A DNA stretch of 64,000 bases from Actinomycetospora sp. NBRC 106378. Its GTDB lineage: Bacteria > Actinomycetota > Actinomycetes > Mycobacteriales > Pseudonocardiaceae. The notes beneath the pieces were generated by a model that saw nothing but the letters and a program-made list of their open reading frames with translations, had not been told where the DNA came from and did not search any database. Position numbers and translations under genes: made by a program. This document shows, in pieces, positions 8,253-16,875 of this stretch. Positions within the stretch are counted from its first letter, which is position 1. Each line of letters begins with the position of its first letter. Location: NCBI RefSeq assembly GCF_030269685.1, contig NZ_BSTT01000008.1, forward strand, positions 124,001 through 188,000. Direction: 5' to 3'.

Positions 8253-9155
8253 ATGCTCGACCCGCGACGGCTCCTCACGTTCCGCGCGGTGGTGCGGGCA
8301 GGGTCGATGACCGCCGCGGCCGCGGACCTCGGGTACACCCCGTCCGCGGTGTCGCAGCAGGTCGCGGCCCTGGAACGGGAGACCGCGACGCCGCTGCTGG
8401 TGCGCCACGCCCGGGGGGTGCTGCCCACCGAGGCCGGTGCTCTGCTCGTCGAGCACGCCGACGTCGTGGCCGGGCGCCTCGCCCGAGCCGCCGAGGAGGT
8501 GGCCGACCTCACCGCCCTGCGCACGGGGCGGCTGCGGCTCGCCTCGTTCGCCAGCGCGGGAGCGCGGCTGCTGCCGGGCGCGATCGGCGAGTTCCGGCGA
8601 CGCCACCCGGCGGTGCGGCTGTCGCTGGAGCTGGCCGAGCCCGACGAGTGCCCGGACCGGTTGCGCGACGGCGACCTCGACCTCGCCATCACCTTCGGCT
8701 ACGTGCCGGGCCCGGCGCCGGACACCGACGGGCTCACCGCCACGTTCCTGTTCGACGACGCCGTCAACGTGGCGCTCCCGGCCGGGCACCCCGCGCTCGG
8801 CGACACGCTCACCGCCGCCGACGAGCTCGACGTCTCGACGCTGCGCGACGCGGCCTGGATCCGGGACGCCGGCAGCCTGTGCCGCGAGCAGCTCGTCGAC
8901 ATGTGCGCGAGCGCCGGCTACACCCCGAACATCGCGTTCGACTCCGACGACTTCCCGATGGTCAGCGGGCTCGTCGAGTCGGGGGTGGGGGTCGCGCTGG
9001 TACCGGACCTCGCCGTGCACCAGATGGGGCGCCGGGTGGTGCTGCGCCGCCTGCGGCCACGGGTGGTGCGCCGCATCGAGGCGCTGACGCTGCCGAACCC
9101 GACGCCCGCCACCGCCGCCATGCTCGACGTGCTCCGGTCCCGCCGGGCGGCCTGA
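8253..9155 (+). CDS. LysR-family transcriptional regulator
   Basis: A 300-residue LTTR. The N-terminal winged HTH (LLTFRAVVRAGSMTAAAADLGYTPSAVSQQVAALE) occupies about residues 6-45, followed by the linker helix and a two-subdomain effector-binding domain (residues 90-300; DLDLAITFGY, SGVGVALVPDLAV). The ATG at 8253 follows a -10-like TAAGCT (8240-8245) by 7 nt, with no ribosome binding site, so it may be leaderless. Its likely targets are its own promoter and the divergent 80-residue gene. The neighbour downstream on the other strand, meaB, converges and is probably not a target. Confidence 0.9.
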   Translation: MLDPRRLLTFRAVVRAGSMTAAAADLGYTPSAVSQQVAALERETATPLLVRHARGVLPTEAGALLVEHADVVAGRLARAAEEVADLTALRTGRLRLASFASAGARLLPGAIGEFRRRHPAVRLSLELAEPDECPDRLRDGDLDLAITFGYVPGPAPDTDGLTATFLFDDAVNVALPAGHPALGDTLTAADELDVSTLRDAAWIRDAGSLCREQLVDMCASAGYTPNIAFDSDDFPMVSGLVESGVGVALVPDLAVHQMGRRVVLRRLRPRVVRRIEALTLPNPTPATAAMLDVLRSRRAA

Positions 9156-9165
9156 CGACGGCGGC

Positions 9166-10137
9166 TCAGGACCCGAACGCCTCCAGGATGCGGTCGGCCG
9201 CGAGGGCCGGCGTGAGCTCGCCGTCGAGGACCTCGCGCTCCAGCTCCGAGCGCATCTCCTTGACCTGCGGGTGGTCCCTGAGCCGGCTCAGCAGGCGTTC
9301 GCGGACCATCTGCCAGGTCCAGTCCACCTGCTGGCGGGCACGCTTGGCGGCGAACTCGCCGCGCTCGTCGAGGAACTCCTGGTGGGAGACCAGCGCCGAC
9401 CAGACGTCGTCGAGACCCGTCCGCTCCTGCGCCGAGCAGGTCAGCACGGGCACGGTCCACGGGTCGCGCTCGCCGCGCAGCATCTTCAGCGCCGACTCCA
9501 GCTCGCGGGCGGCGCGCTTGGCGTCACGGGCGTGCGGGCCGTCGGCCTTGTTCACGGCGATGACGTCGGCGATCTCGAGGATGCCGCGCTTGATGCCCTG
9601 CAGCGAGTCGCCGGTGCGGGCGAGGGTGAGGAAGAGGAACGAGTCGACCATCTCCGCGACCGCGGTCTCGGACTGCCCGACGCCGACGGTCTCGACGATG
9701 ACGACGTCGTAGCCCGCCGCCTCCATCACCACCATCGTCTCGCGCGTCGCCTTCGCGACCCCGCCGAGCGTGCCCGCCGTCGGGGACGGCCGGATGAAGG
9801 CGTGGTCGTCGGTGGCGAGCGCGTCCATGCGCGTCTTGTCGCCGAGGATCGACCCCCCGGACCGGGTCGAGCTGGGGTCGACGGCGAGCACCGCGACCTT
9901 GCTGCCGGCCGCGGTCAGCTGCGACCCGAGCGCTCCGATGAACGTCGACTTCCCGACGCCGGGTACGCCCGAGATCCCGATCCGTCTCGCCCCTCCCGCC
10001 TGCGGCAGCAGTTCCACGAGGAGCTCCTGCGCGGCGTCGCGGTGGTCGGCGCGCGTCGACTCGACGAGCGTGATCGCCCGTCCGATCCACAGGCGTGAGC
10101 CCGAACGGACGCCCTCGACGTACTTCTCCAGGTCCAT
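9166..10137 (-). CDS. meaB: MeaB/ArgK-type GTPase, chaperone of methylmalonyl-CoA mutase
   Basis: A 323-residue G3E P-loop GTPase. Walker A is GVPGVGKST (about residues 57-65), the metal-binding region is AVDPSSTRSGGSILGDKTRM, the switch is ETVGVGQSE, and base specificity comes from NKADG. MeaB proteins gate delivery of adenosylcobalamin to methylmalonyl-CoA mutase and protect the enzyme from inactivation. The start ATG has AGGAAGG 5 nt upstream. It lies only 10 nt downstream of vapC on the same strand, so it may be co-transcribed with vapBC. Its normal partners mutA and mutB are on the same strand but 16 kb away, beyond the accessory block. Confidence 0.95.
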   Translation of the reverse strand: MDLEKYVEGVRSGSRLWIGRAITLVESTRADHRDAAQELLVELLPQAGGARRIGISGVPGVGKSTFIGALGSQLTAAGSKVAVLAVDPSSTRSGGSILGDKTRMDALATDDHAFIRPSPTAGTLGGVAKATRETMVVMEAAGYDVVIVETVGVGQSETAVAEMVDSFLFLTLARTGDSLQGIKRGILEIADVIAVNKADGPHARDAKRAARELESALKMLRGERDPWTVPVLTCSAQERTGLDDVWSALVSHQEFLDERGEFAAKRARQQVDWTWQMVRERLLSRLRDHPQVKEMRSELEREVLDGELTPALAADRILEAFGS

Positions 10138-10147
10138 CGCGGCCTTC

Positions 10148-10585
10148 CTACACCTTCACGACGACGAGCCCGCGGACGCCGTCGAGGGGGTCGAAGTCGT
10201 CGTCCTGGGTCACGATCGGCAGCCGGTGCGCCACGGCGCTCGCCGCGATCCAGAGGTCGTTCACGTTCACCCGGCGCCGGTGTTCGGCCAGGTGCACCCG
10301 GAGACGAGCCCACTCGGCGGCGACGTACTCCGTCACGTCGAGGACCTCGGTCAGCGAGTACCGGTCCAACGTGGACATGCGTCGTGCCCGCGACTCCGAG
10401 TCGGCAGCGGCGAGCACCCCGGCCTGCAGTTCGGCGAGGGTCACGACCGACAGCACCGGGTCGTCCGGGAGGGCCGACTCGTCGATCGACCGCCCCTTCT
10501 CTGTGGCGATGAGGACGCTGGTGTCGAGGACGGCCCGTCCGGGGGAGACGGAGCGCAGCGGAGCTCGACCCGTCGATGCCGTCAC
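10148..10585 (-). CDS. vapC: VapC-family PIN-domain toxin
   Basis: About 145 residues. PIN-fold acidic residues are in place: Asp in AVLDTSVLIATE, Glu in TLAELQAGV, Asp in NVNDLWIAASAV, and the terminal Asp cluster TQDDDFDPL. Such toxins are Mg2+-dependent RNases that cleave tRNA or rRNA when freed from their antitoxin. The GTG start at 10585 overlaps the antitoxin stop by 4 bp (GTGA), the usual translational coupling of vapBC. The first 18 or so residues (TASTGRAPLRSVSPGR) precede the first beta strand and may be a spurious extension if a later start is used, but the overlap favours 10585. Confidence 0.9.
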   Translation of the reverse strand: MTASTGRAPLRSVSPGRAVLDTSVLIATEKGRSIDESALPDDPVLSVVTLAELQAGVLAAADSESRARRMSTLDRYSLTEVLDVTEYVAAEWARLRVHLAEHRRRVNVNDLWIAASAVAHRLPIVTQDDDFDPLDGVRGLVVVKV

Positions 10586-10842
10586 CGGATGGGGCCGAGG
10601 TCGTCGGTCGTCTCCCCGGCGAGTTCCCGCAGGTCGTCGCGGAGACCCGGGTCCGCCTGGGCGTGGCGCACGGCGTCGATCAGCTCGGCACGGGACATGC
10701 CCGTCCGGCGCCGTCGTGGCACCGGCACGAGCTGCGCCACCGGCCGTCCGTTCGAGGTGACCGTCAGCGTCTCGCCGGCCTCGACGCGGCGGAGCACGCC
10801 CGCGGTGTCGTTGCGGAGCTCGCGGGACGCGATCTCGGTCAT
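10582..10842 (-). CDS. vapB: Phd/YefM-type antitoxin of the VapBC pair
   Basis: An 86-residue antitoxin. The N-terminal Phd/YefM DNA-binding fold is recognisable (IASRELRNDTAGVLRRVEAGETLTVTSNGRP...QLVPV), followed by a charged C-terminal tail (MSRAELIDAVRHAQADPGL) that should wrap the toxin. The ATG at 10842 has GGGAGG 5 nt upstream. A longer in-frame version from 10896 would cross the promoter region and is not preferred. A -10-like TACACT lies upstream. It is divergent from the SNF2 helicase gene and should autoregulate the vapB-vapC(-meaB) unit. Confidence 0.88.
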   Translation of the reverse strand: MTEIASRELRNDTAGVLRRVEAGETLTVTSNGRPVAQLVPVPRRRRTGMSRAELIDAVRHAQADPGLRDDLRELAGETTDDLGPIR

Positions 10843-10966
10843 GGCGGCCTCCCGGTGTCGCACGCTGTAGCGAAGTGTAGCCCTCACGCGGCCCACGGTG
10901 GCCTCGGACGAGGCTGTCGGACCCCCGCTCTACCGTCGTCCCCGAGAGATCGAGAGGGGGCCTCAC

Positions 10967-13900
10967 ATGGTGGAACGTGTGACGGTCGAGGGGCTCGACG
11001 CCGGGGAGCTGGCCGAGGTGCTCGGCCCGGTGGTGTCGGAGCGGGGGCGGCGGTACGCGCGGGACGGCGCGGTCCTGTACGCGGAGTGGCACCGGGGCAC
11101 GCTGCAGCTGCGGGGCGTGGTGCGCGGCGGCGAGGGGCAGGTGTACTCCACGATCGTCCGCTTCGACGCCGACGCCCGCGGCGGCGTGCACCTGATCGAC
11201 GGCGAGTGCTCGTGTCCCGTCGGGACGATGTGCAAGCACGTGGCGGCGATGGCGTTCCAGGCAGTGCCGGAGGCCCCGGCCGCGCCGAGCACGCCCGACT
11301 GGGAGCTCGCGCTCGACGCCCTGCTCGGCGCCACGCCGGAACCTGCCCGCGCCGCGACGGGCACGCTCGCGATCGAGCTGACGCCCGACGGCGCCGGGGG
11401 GCTCATGGCGCGCCTGATGCGTCCGGGGGCCCGCGGCTGGGTCTACGGCGGGCTGCAGTGGAACCGGATGCTGCAGGGCGCGGCGGAAGTCGAGCACCGG
11501 CCCGACCAGCTCGCGGTCGTGCGCGAGCTCTACCTCCTCCACCACGCGGCGCAGGCGGGCTCCGGGTTCTCGCCGTACCGCTACTACGGCTACGGCGCCG
11601 ACGAGAAGATCCTCGACCTCGCGGAGATCGCGAGCCCGCGCCTGTGGCCCCTGCTCGACGCGGCGGCGGAGGCCGACCTCGCGATCCTGCCGTCCCGGCA
11701 CAAGCTGGGGCCCGTCACGCGGCGCGGCTCCGCGTCGCTGCAGCTCGACGTCACCGCCGGTCCCAGAGAACCGGGACAGCACGCCGACAGGGGGGCGCTC
11801 GCCATCCGCCCCGTGCTGCGGTTCGACGGGGAACCCGACCCCGACGCGCGGCCCGTCGCCTTCCTCGGGGGCGACGTCGCGCACGGCGTCGTCACGGTCT
11901 CGGCGGCCGAGAACCTCGCCCCGGTGTCCTGCCGGCTGAGCCTGGCCCGCCTCGACCCTCCGGTGAGCCGGGCCGTCTGGCAGGCCGCGCTCGACGGGAC
12001 CGACATCGCCGTCCCGGCCGACGCCGTGGACCGGTTCCGCTCCCGATACGGCACCCGGCTCGCGGAGGTCCGGGGCGTCACGTCCTCGGACGGCGCGTTC
12101 ACCCCGCCCCGGGTCGGCCCGCCGGTCCTCGTCCTGCAGGCGGCCTTCGGCGCCGAGCACGCCGTGGCGCTGCGCTGGGAGTGGTCGTACGACGTCGGGG
12201 GCACCGACGTCCGCGCCGCGGTCGACCGGCCCGCCCCGGGCGAGGAGTTCCGCGACGTGCCGGCCGAGCAGGCCACGCTCGACCGGCTCGCGGACCTCCC
12301 GGTGGACTGGCGGCGCTTCCGGGTCCGCCCGGTCGACGGTCCGGGTCCGCACCGGCTGATCAAGCTCGGCACGGCGGCGTTCGTGACCGAGGTGCTGCCG
12401 GTCCTCGAGGACACCCCCGGTGTCCGGGTGGAGCGGAGCGGGGAGCCGGCGCGCTACCGCGAGGTCGGCGACGAGCTGACGATCGGCGTGTCGACGACGG
12501 AGTCGGGGTCGGAGACCGGTCACGACTGGTTCGACCTCGGGATCACGATCAGCGCCGAGGGGCGCGAGATCCCGTTCGCCGACGTGTTCACCGCGCTCGC
12601 GAAGGGTCGCTCGCACCTCCTCCTGCCCGACGGCGCGTACTTCTCGCTGGAGAAGCCCGAGCTGATGGCCCTGCGGTCGTTGATCGAGGAGGCCCGGGCG
12701 ATGCAGGAGCGGCCCGGCGGCCCGCTCCGTATCAGCCGGTACCAGGCGGGCTGGTGGGAGGAGCTGGCCGAGCTCGGCGTCGTCGCGCGGGAGACCGAGG
12801 CGTGGCGGGAGCAGGTCGGCGGGCTCCTCGCCGCCGGCGCCCTCGATCCCGCGCCGGTCCCGGAGACCCTGCGCGCGGAGCTGCGGCCCTACCAGCGGGC
12901 CGGGTTCGAGTGGCTGGCCTTCCTGCGGCGGCACCGTCTCGGCGGCGTGCTCGCCGACGACATGGGGCTGGGCAAGACCGTGCAGGCGCTGGCCCTGATC
13001 GCGCACGCCCGGGAGGCCGACCCGGCCGCCGGGCCGGTGCTGATCGTCGCGCCCACCAGCGTCGTGCCGAACTGGACCGCCGAGGCCGCCCGGTTCGCAC
13101 CCGTGCTGCGCGTGGCGGTCCTGACCGACACCCTGCGGCGGCGAGGCGAGGACCTGGCGTCGGTGGTCGCGGGCGCCGACGTGGTGGTCACCTCCTACAC
13201 GCTCTTCCGGCTCGACGTGGAGGCGCACGAGGGCATCGGCTGGTCGGCGGTGCTGTTCGACGAGGCGCAGTTCCTCAAGAACCGGCGCAGCAAGGTGTAC
13301 TCCTGCGCGCGGCGCGTTCCCGCGCCGGTCAAGCTGGCGATCACCGGCACGCCGATGGAGAACGACCTGATGGAGCTGTGGTCGCTGCTCTCGATCACCG
13401 CGCCCGGCCTCTTCCCGAATGCCGAGCAGTTCCGGGAGACGTTCGCGAAGCCGATCGAGAAGGGCGACGCGGAACTGCTCGCGCGCCTGCGTCGCCGGAT
13501 CCGCCCGCTGGTGCTGCGGCGGACGAAGGAGCAGGTCGCGCCCGACCTGCCGCCGAAGCAGGAGCAGGTGCTCCCCGTCGAGCTGGCCCCGGCCCACCAG
13601 CGCCTCTACCAGCGGGTGCTGCAGCGGGAGCGGGCGCGCATCCTGCAGCTGCTCGACGACGTCGACGACAACCGCATCGCGATCCTCGCCTCGATCACCA
13701 CGCTGCGGCAGCTCAGCCTGCACCCCGCGCTGATCGGGGAGGAGGGCGCGGGTGGCTCCGCCAAGATCGACCTGCTCGTCGAGCAGCTCGGCGACGTGAT
13801 CGGCGGCGGCCACCGGGCCCTGGTGTTCAGCCAGTTCACCGGCTTCCTCGCCCACGTGCGGGAGGCGCTCGAGGCGGCCGGGATCGCCTACGCCTACCTC

Positions 13901-14260
13901 GACGGGACGACCCGCGACCGCGCGGCGGCGATCGCCGGGTTCAAGGACGGCGACGCCCCGGTGTTCCTCATCAGTCTCAAGGCGGGCGGGTTCGGGCTGA
14001 ACCTGACCGAGGCCGACTACTGCTTCTTGCTCGACCCGTGGTGGAACCCCGCGACCGAGGCCCAGGCCGTCGACCGCACGCACCGCATCGGCCAGGACCG
14101 CACGGTGATGGTCTACCGACTGATCAGCCAGGACACCATCGAGGAGAAGGTGCGGGCGCTCGCGCAGCGCAAGGCCGAGCTCACGGCCGGGGTGATGGAC
14201 GACGGGGCGTCGTTCACCGCCGCGCTGACCGCCGACGACATCCGCGCGCTCATCTCATGA
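10967..14260 (+). CDS. SWIM zinc-finger SNF2/Swi2-family helicase (HepA-like)
   Basis: A 1097-residue DNA translocase-type ATPase. A SWIM zinc finger lies at about residues 81-91 (CSCPVGTMCKH). The first RecA-like domain starts near residue 645 with LRPYQRAGFEWL, Walker A DDMGLGKT, motif II FDEAQFLKN and motif III TGTPMEN. The second domain carries LVFSQFTGF, SLKAGGFGLNL and the motif VI region RTHRIGQDRTVMVYRL. Bacterial homologues are widespread in actinobacteria and mostly uncharacterised; roles in recycling stalled RNA polymerase (RapA/HepA) or in defence islands are possible. The ATG at 10967 has GAGAGGGGG 6 nt upstream. Divergent from vapBC. Confidence 0.92.
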   Translation: MVERVTVEGLDAGELAEVLGPVVSERGRRYARDGAVLYAEWHRGTLQLRGVVRGGEGQVYSTIVRFDADARGGVHLIDGECSCPVGTMCKHVAAMAFQAVPEAPAAPSTPDWELALDALLGATPEPARAATGTLAIELTPDGAGGLMARLMRPGARGWVYGGLQWNRMLQGAAEVEHRPDQLAVVRELYLLHHAAQAGSGFSPYRYYGYGADEKILDLAEIASPRLWPLLDAAAEADLAILPSRHKLGPVTRRGSASLQLDVTAGPREPGQHADRGALAIRPVLRFDGEPDPDARPVAFLGGDVAHGVVTVSAAENLAPVSCRLSLARLDPPVSRAVWQAALDGTDIAVPADAVDRFRSRYGTRLAEVRGVTSSDGAFTPPRVGPPVLVLQAAFGAEHAVALRWEWSYDVGGTDVRAAVDRPAPGEEFRDVPAEQATLDRLADLPVDWRRFRVRPVDGPGPHRLIKLGTAAFVTEVLPVLEDTPGVRVERSGEPARYREVGDELTIGVSTTESGSETGHDWFDLGITISAEGREIPFADVFTALAKGRSHLLLPDGAYFSLEKPELMALRSLIEEARAMQERPGGPLRISRYQAGWWEELAELGVVARETEAWREQVGGLLAAGALDPAPVPETLRAELRPYQRAGFEWLAFLRRHRLGGVLADDMGLGKTVQALALIAHAREADPAAGPVLIVAPTSVVPNWTAEAARFAPVLRVAVLTDTLRRRGEDLASVVAGADVVVTSYTLFRLDVEAHEGIGWSAVLFDEAQFLKNRRSKVYSCARRVPAPVKLAITGTPMENDLMELWSLLSITAPGLFPNAEQFRETFAKPIEKGDAELLARLRRRIRPLVLRRTKEQVAPDLPPKQEQVLPVELAPAHQRLYQRVLQRERARILQLLDDVDDNRIAILASITTLRQLSLHPALIGEEGAGGSAKIDLLVEQLGDVIGGGHRALVFSQFTGFLAHVREALEAAGIAYAYLDGTTRDRAAAIAGFKDGDAPVFLISLKAGGFGLNLTEADYCFLLDPWWNPATEAQAVDRTHRIGQDRTVMVYRLISQDTIEEKVRALAQRKAELTAGVMDDGASFTAALTADDIRALIS

Positions 14261-14329
14261 CTTGAGTCCCGGCGCCGTAGGTCACCGGCCATCGTCGGTG
14301 GTCCGCGACCGGCTCGAACCTCCTAGAGC

Positions 14330-15853
14330 TCAGGTCCCCTCGCCCTCTCCGAGCAGGCGCGGCCGGCGGTCGAGCGCCCGAGCCTGAGGGGAATCGGCGC
14401 CCTCCGTCGCCGCGACCTGACGTCGTAGTTGACGAAGAATCGCAAGGCCAGTCGAGGTCGCACCCCTGGCGAGGTGCAGCCCTGCCAGCACGGCGCGCGC
14501 CTCGGAGAGGCGTGCGTCGTCGGGACCTGCGTGGTCTACGAATCGCTGCAGCTGGGGCAATGCGCTCACGTGATCGCCGATCTCGGCGTAAGCGAGGCCG
14601 GCGTCGTGATCGCAGTCCAGGGAGAGCAGGTTGGTAGGTCCGAGAAAGCGTCGGTACTCGCGGCCCACAGCAATGAAGAGCGGTGCTGCGCCTCGGAACT
14701 CGCCCGCGGCGAACAGTGTGTCGGCGAGGCAGTGACGCAGCCGCACCTCGACGAAGGCGTCCTCGGCCTTTCGCCGAACGGCGGCCTCGACCAGCTGGAC
14801 GGCCTCGTGCTCACGCCCTTCCTGCACGAGCCCGAGCGCTTCGTCCCGCAGAGCGTCGACCTCCGCCTCGGTCAACGGCTGCCCCACCGAATCGCGCTCG
14901 CTGGCCGACGTGCGGGGCGGGAGGAGAGGACGGCGGAAGGGACGAGTTGGGTCCTGCTCGGTCTCGGGCTGGTCGCCCGTGCACCACGGCTCCAGCACGG
15001 CGTAGACCTGCTCGGCGCTGGGGCGCAGTCCAGGAGCCTTCGCCAGCATCGCCAGGACGAGCTCGTCGATCACAACTGGCACAGCGGCGACGGCGTCTCG
15101 AACGGACGGCGGGGCGGTCTGCAAGTGGCGGGCCCGCAGCGGCATCTCGACGCTGTCGTGGAAAGGCGGGTCTCCGGTCAGGAGCTCGCAGAGCACGCAC
15201 CCGAGCGAGTAGACGTCCGAGGCGGCGGTCACCGGCTGACCGAGGTGTTGCTCCGGCGACATGTAGGCGGGGGAGCCGTCGGTGCAGTCGACCTGGGTCA
15301 ACCGCGGCAACGCACCCTGGCCGTGCAGGATCGCGATCCCGAAGTCGAGCACCTTCACGAGCCCGCTGTCCGTCACCACGATGTTCGCCGGCTTGACGTC
15401 GCGGTGGACCACGTCGACCCGGTGGACGTCGACGAGCACCGCAGCGATCTGGGCAGCGACCGCAGCGGCACGAGCGACAGAGAGGTCGGTGGCCTCGGTC
15501 CGGTCCAGCACCGTCTGCAGGGTCGAGCCTCGCAGGAGCTGCATCACGACCCAGAGCTCCGCAGCTCCGTCGCTGCCCGCGTCGTAGACGGACGGGACGC
15601 CGGCGAGCTCCAGCCGTGCGGTCGTCCTGATCTCGCGCAGGAAGCGCTCACGGTCACGAGTTCGCGCGTCCCGCAAGTCCCGGGCGCCCGGAACGTCGTC
15701 GCCGACGGGCGGGTGCGGGTTGAGGAGCTTGATCGCCACGGCCCGGTCGAGGTGCTCGTCATAGCCCTCGTACACGACGCTCATGCCTCCGCGGCCGAGG
15801 ACGCTGTCGATGCGGTAGCGGCCGGCGATCCGCCGAGCCTGATCCTCCGTCAC
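14330..15853 (-). CDS. Serine/threonine protein kinase with TPR-like C-terminus
   Basis: About 507 residues. The kinase domain spans residues 10-280: glycine loop LGRGGMSVVYEG, Lys in AVAIKLL, catalytic loop HRDVKPANIVV, DFG in VLDFGIAI, and the P+1 region GSPAYMSPEQH. Residues 330-500 are helical and resemble tetratricopeptide repeats (HCLADTLFAAGEFRGAAPLFIAVG, DHDAGLAYAEIGDHVSALPQL). There is no transmembrane segment, unlike most PASTA-type actinobacterial kinases, so it acts in the cytoplasm. The GTG start overlaps the rhuM stop by 4 bp (GTGA), making it the last gene of the type I restriction-modification operon. The coupling argues for a role linked to the restriction system; an abortive-infection type response is an inference only. 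Confidence 0.9.
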   Translation of the reverse strand: MTEDQARRIAGRYRIDSVLGRGGMSVVYEGYDEHLDRAVAIKLLNPHPPVGDDVPGARDLRDARTRDRERFLREIRTTARLELAGVPSVYDAGSDGAAELWVVMQLLRGSTLQTVLDRTEATDLSVARAAAVAAQIAAVLVDVHRVDVVHRDVKPANIVVTDSGLVKVLDFGIAILHGQGALPRLTQVDCTDGSPAYMSPEQHLGQPVTAASDVYSLGCVLCELLTGDPPFHDSVEMPLRARHLQTAPPSVRDAVAAVPVVIDELVLAMLAKAPGLRPSAEQVYAVLEPWCTGDQPETEQDPTRPFRRPLLPPRTSASERDSVGQPLTEAEVDALRDEALGLVQEGREHEAVQLVEAAVRRKAEDAFVEVRLRHCLADTLFAAGEFRGAAPLFIAVGREYRRFLGPTNLLSLDCDHDAGLAYAEIGDHVSALPQLQRFVDHAGPDDARLSEARAVLAGLHLARGATSTGLAILRQLRRQVAATEGADSPQARALDRRPRLLGEGEGT

Positions 15854-16875
15854 GTCGGCTCGTCGTCCCCGGGTGGACGCTCGATCGCGAGCAGTTCCCG
15901 CAGGTCGTCGGCCTCCTCGACCGCGGCCTTCTCGGCTTCCCGGGCGCGACGACCCTCGTCCCACGCGACGTACCGCTCGCCGACCTCGATCTTCATTCGC
16001 TCGGCGGACACCCGTCCCGGCCCGGTGAGCACCTCACGCTCGTCGAAGGCGAGGAAGCGGTCGGTCTGAGCGATCCACTCGTCCATGAGGATCGTCTGCC
16101 GTCGCTCCGCGCGGTCCTCGGCGAAGTCGAGGAAGCGAGTGACCAGTCGATTGAGCTGCGCGAGCTCGTCCTCGTGAAGATAGTTCTTCGAGATGACGAC
16201 GTCGGACTTCCGGATGCGCTCGCCCGCCCAGGTGGTCAGGCCCAGCGTGGGCGACGTCGGGTCGCAGCGCTTCGTCACGAGCTCGGCAGCGGTGTGGCCG
16301 GTGATCGCGTAGACGAGCTTGTTCTGAATCTTCGCGAAGAAGGCCCGTGCGGTTTCAGACGTTCCGTCGTAGTCCACGCTGGCCACGGCGAACAGGTCGC
16401 GCACCTTTTGGTAGAAGCGCTTCTCCGACGCCCGGATGTCCCGGATCCGCGCGAGCAGCTCGTCGAAGTAGTCCGCCGCCGGGTCGCGCAGGCGCGGGTC
16501 GTCAAGCGCGAAGCCCTTGACCAGATACTCGCGAAGCACCGTGGTCGCCCACTGCCGGAACTGCACCGCGCGCGGGCTCGAGACCCGGTAGCCGATCGCG
16601 AGGACCATATCGAGGTTGTGGACCTTGACCTGCCGTCGGACCTGCCGCCGCCCTTCCTGAGCAACTCTCAACTCTGAGTTGACAGTTGCCATCGTCACCT
16701 CGCCGTCGGCGAGCACGCGCCCGGCTATCTGCGCGATGTTCTGCACCGATGTGCCGTAGAGCTCCGCGATCTCGGCCTGCGACAGCCACACCGTCCCTGC
16801 GACGGGGCGGAGCTGGACGCGCGGCCCACCGTCGGGAGCCTGGTAGACGACCATCTCGCCCCGAGACTCGGTCAC
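15850..16875 (-). CDS. RhuM-family protein of the restriction operon
   Basis: A 341-residue protein with the RhuM signature: an N-terminal KilA-N/Bro-like winged segment (VWLSQAEIAELYGTSVQNIAQ), then NLDMVLAIGYRVSSPRAVQFRQWATTVLREYLVKGFALDD, FDELLARIRDIRASEKRFYQKVRDLFA, and the C-terminal helical region. RhuM proteins (named after a Salmonella pathogenicity-island gene) are often embedded in type I restriction-modification operons, but their biochemical role is not established. The GTG start overlaps the hsdR stop by 4 bp and its own stop overlaps the kinase start by 4 bp, so it should be made together with both. Confidence 0.9.
   Translation of the reverse strand: MTESRGEMVVYQAPDGGPRVQLRPVAGTVWLSQAEIAELYGTSVQNIAQIAGRVLADGEVTMATVNSELRVAQEGRRQVRRQVKVHNLDMVLAIGYRVSSPRAVQFRQWATTVLREYLVKGFALDDPRLRDPAADYFDELLARIRDIRASEKRFYQKVRDLFAVASVDYDGTSETARAFFAKIQNKLVYAITGHTAAELVTKRCDPTSPTLGLTTWAGERIRKSDVVISKNYLHEDELAQLNRLVTRFLDFAEDRAERRQTILMDEWIAQTDRFLAFDEREVLTGPGRVSAERMKIEVGERYVAWDEGRRAREAEKAAVEEADDLRELLAIERPPGDDEPT

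Noticed and set aside
10148-14083. A 1311-codon open frame on the minus strand opposite the SNF2 gene
   Set aside because: It is antisense to a full-length helicase with all motifs, and its translation is Arg/Gly/Pro/His-rich without domains. Only the last 145 codons, the VapC toxin, are real.
14330-15853. PASTA-type membrane PknB kinase
   Set aside because: There is no transmembrane segment or PASTA domain; the C-terminus is TPR-like and the gene is coupled to the restriction operon.
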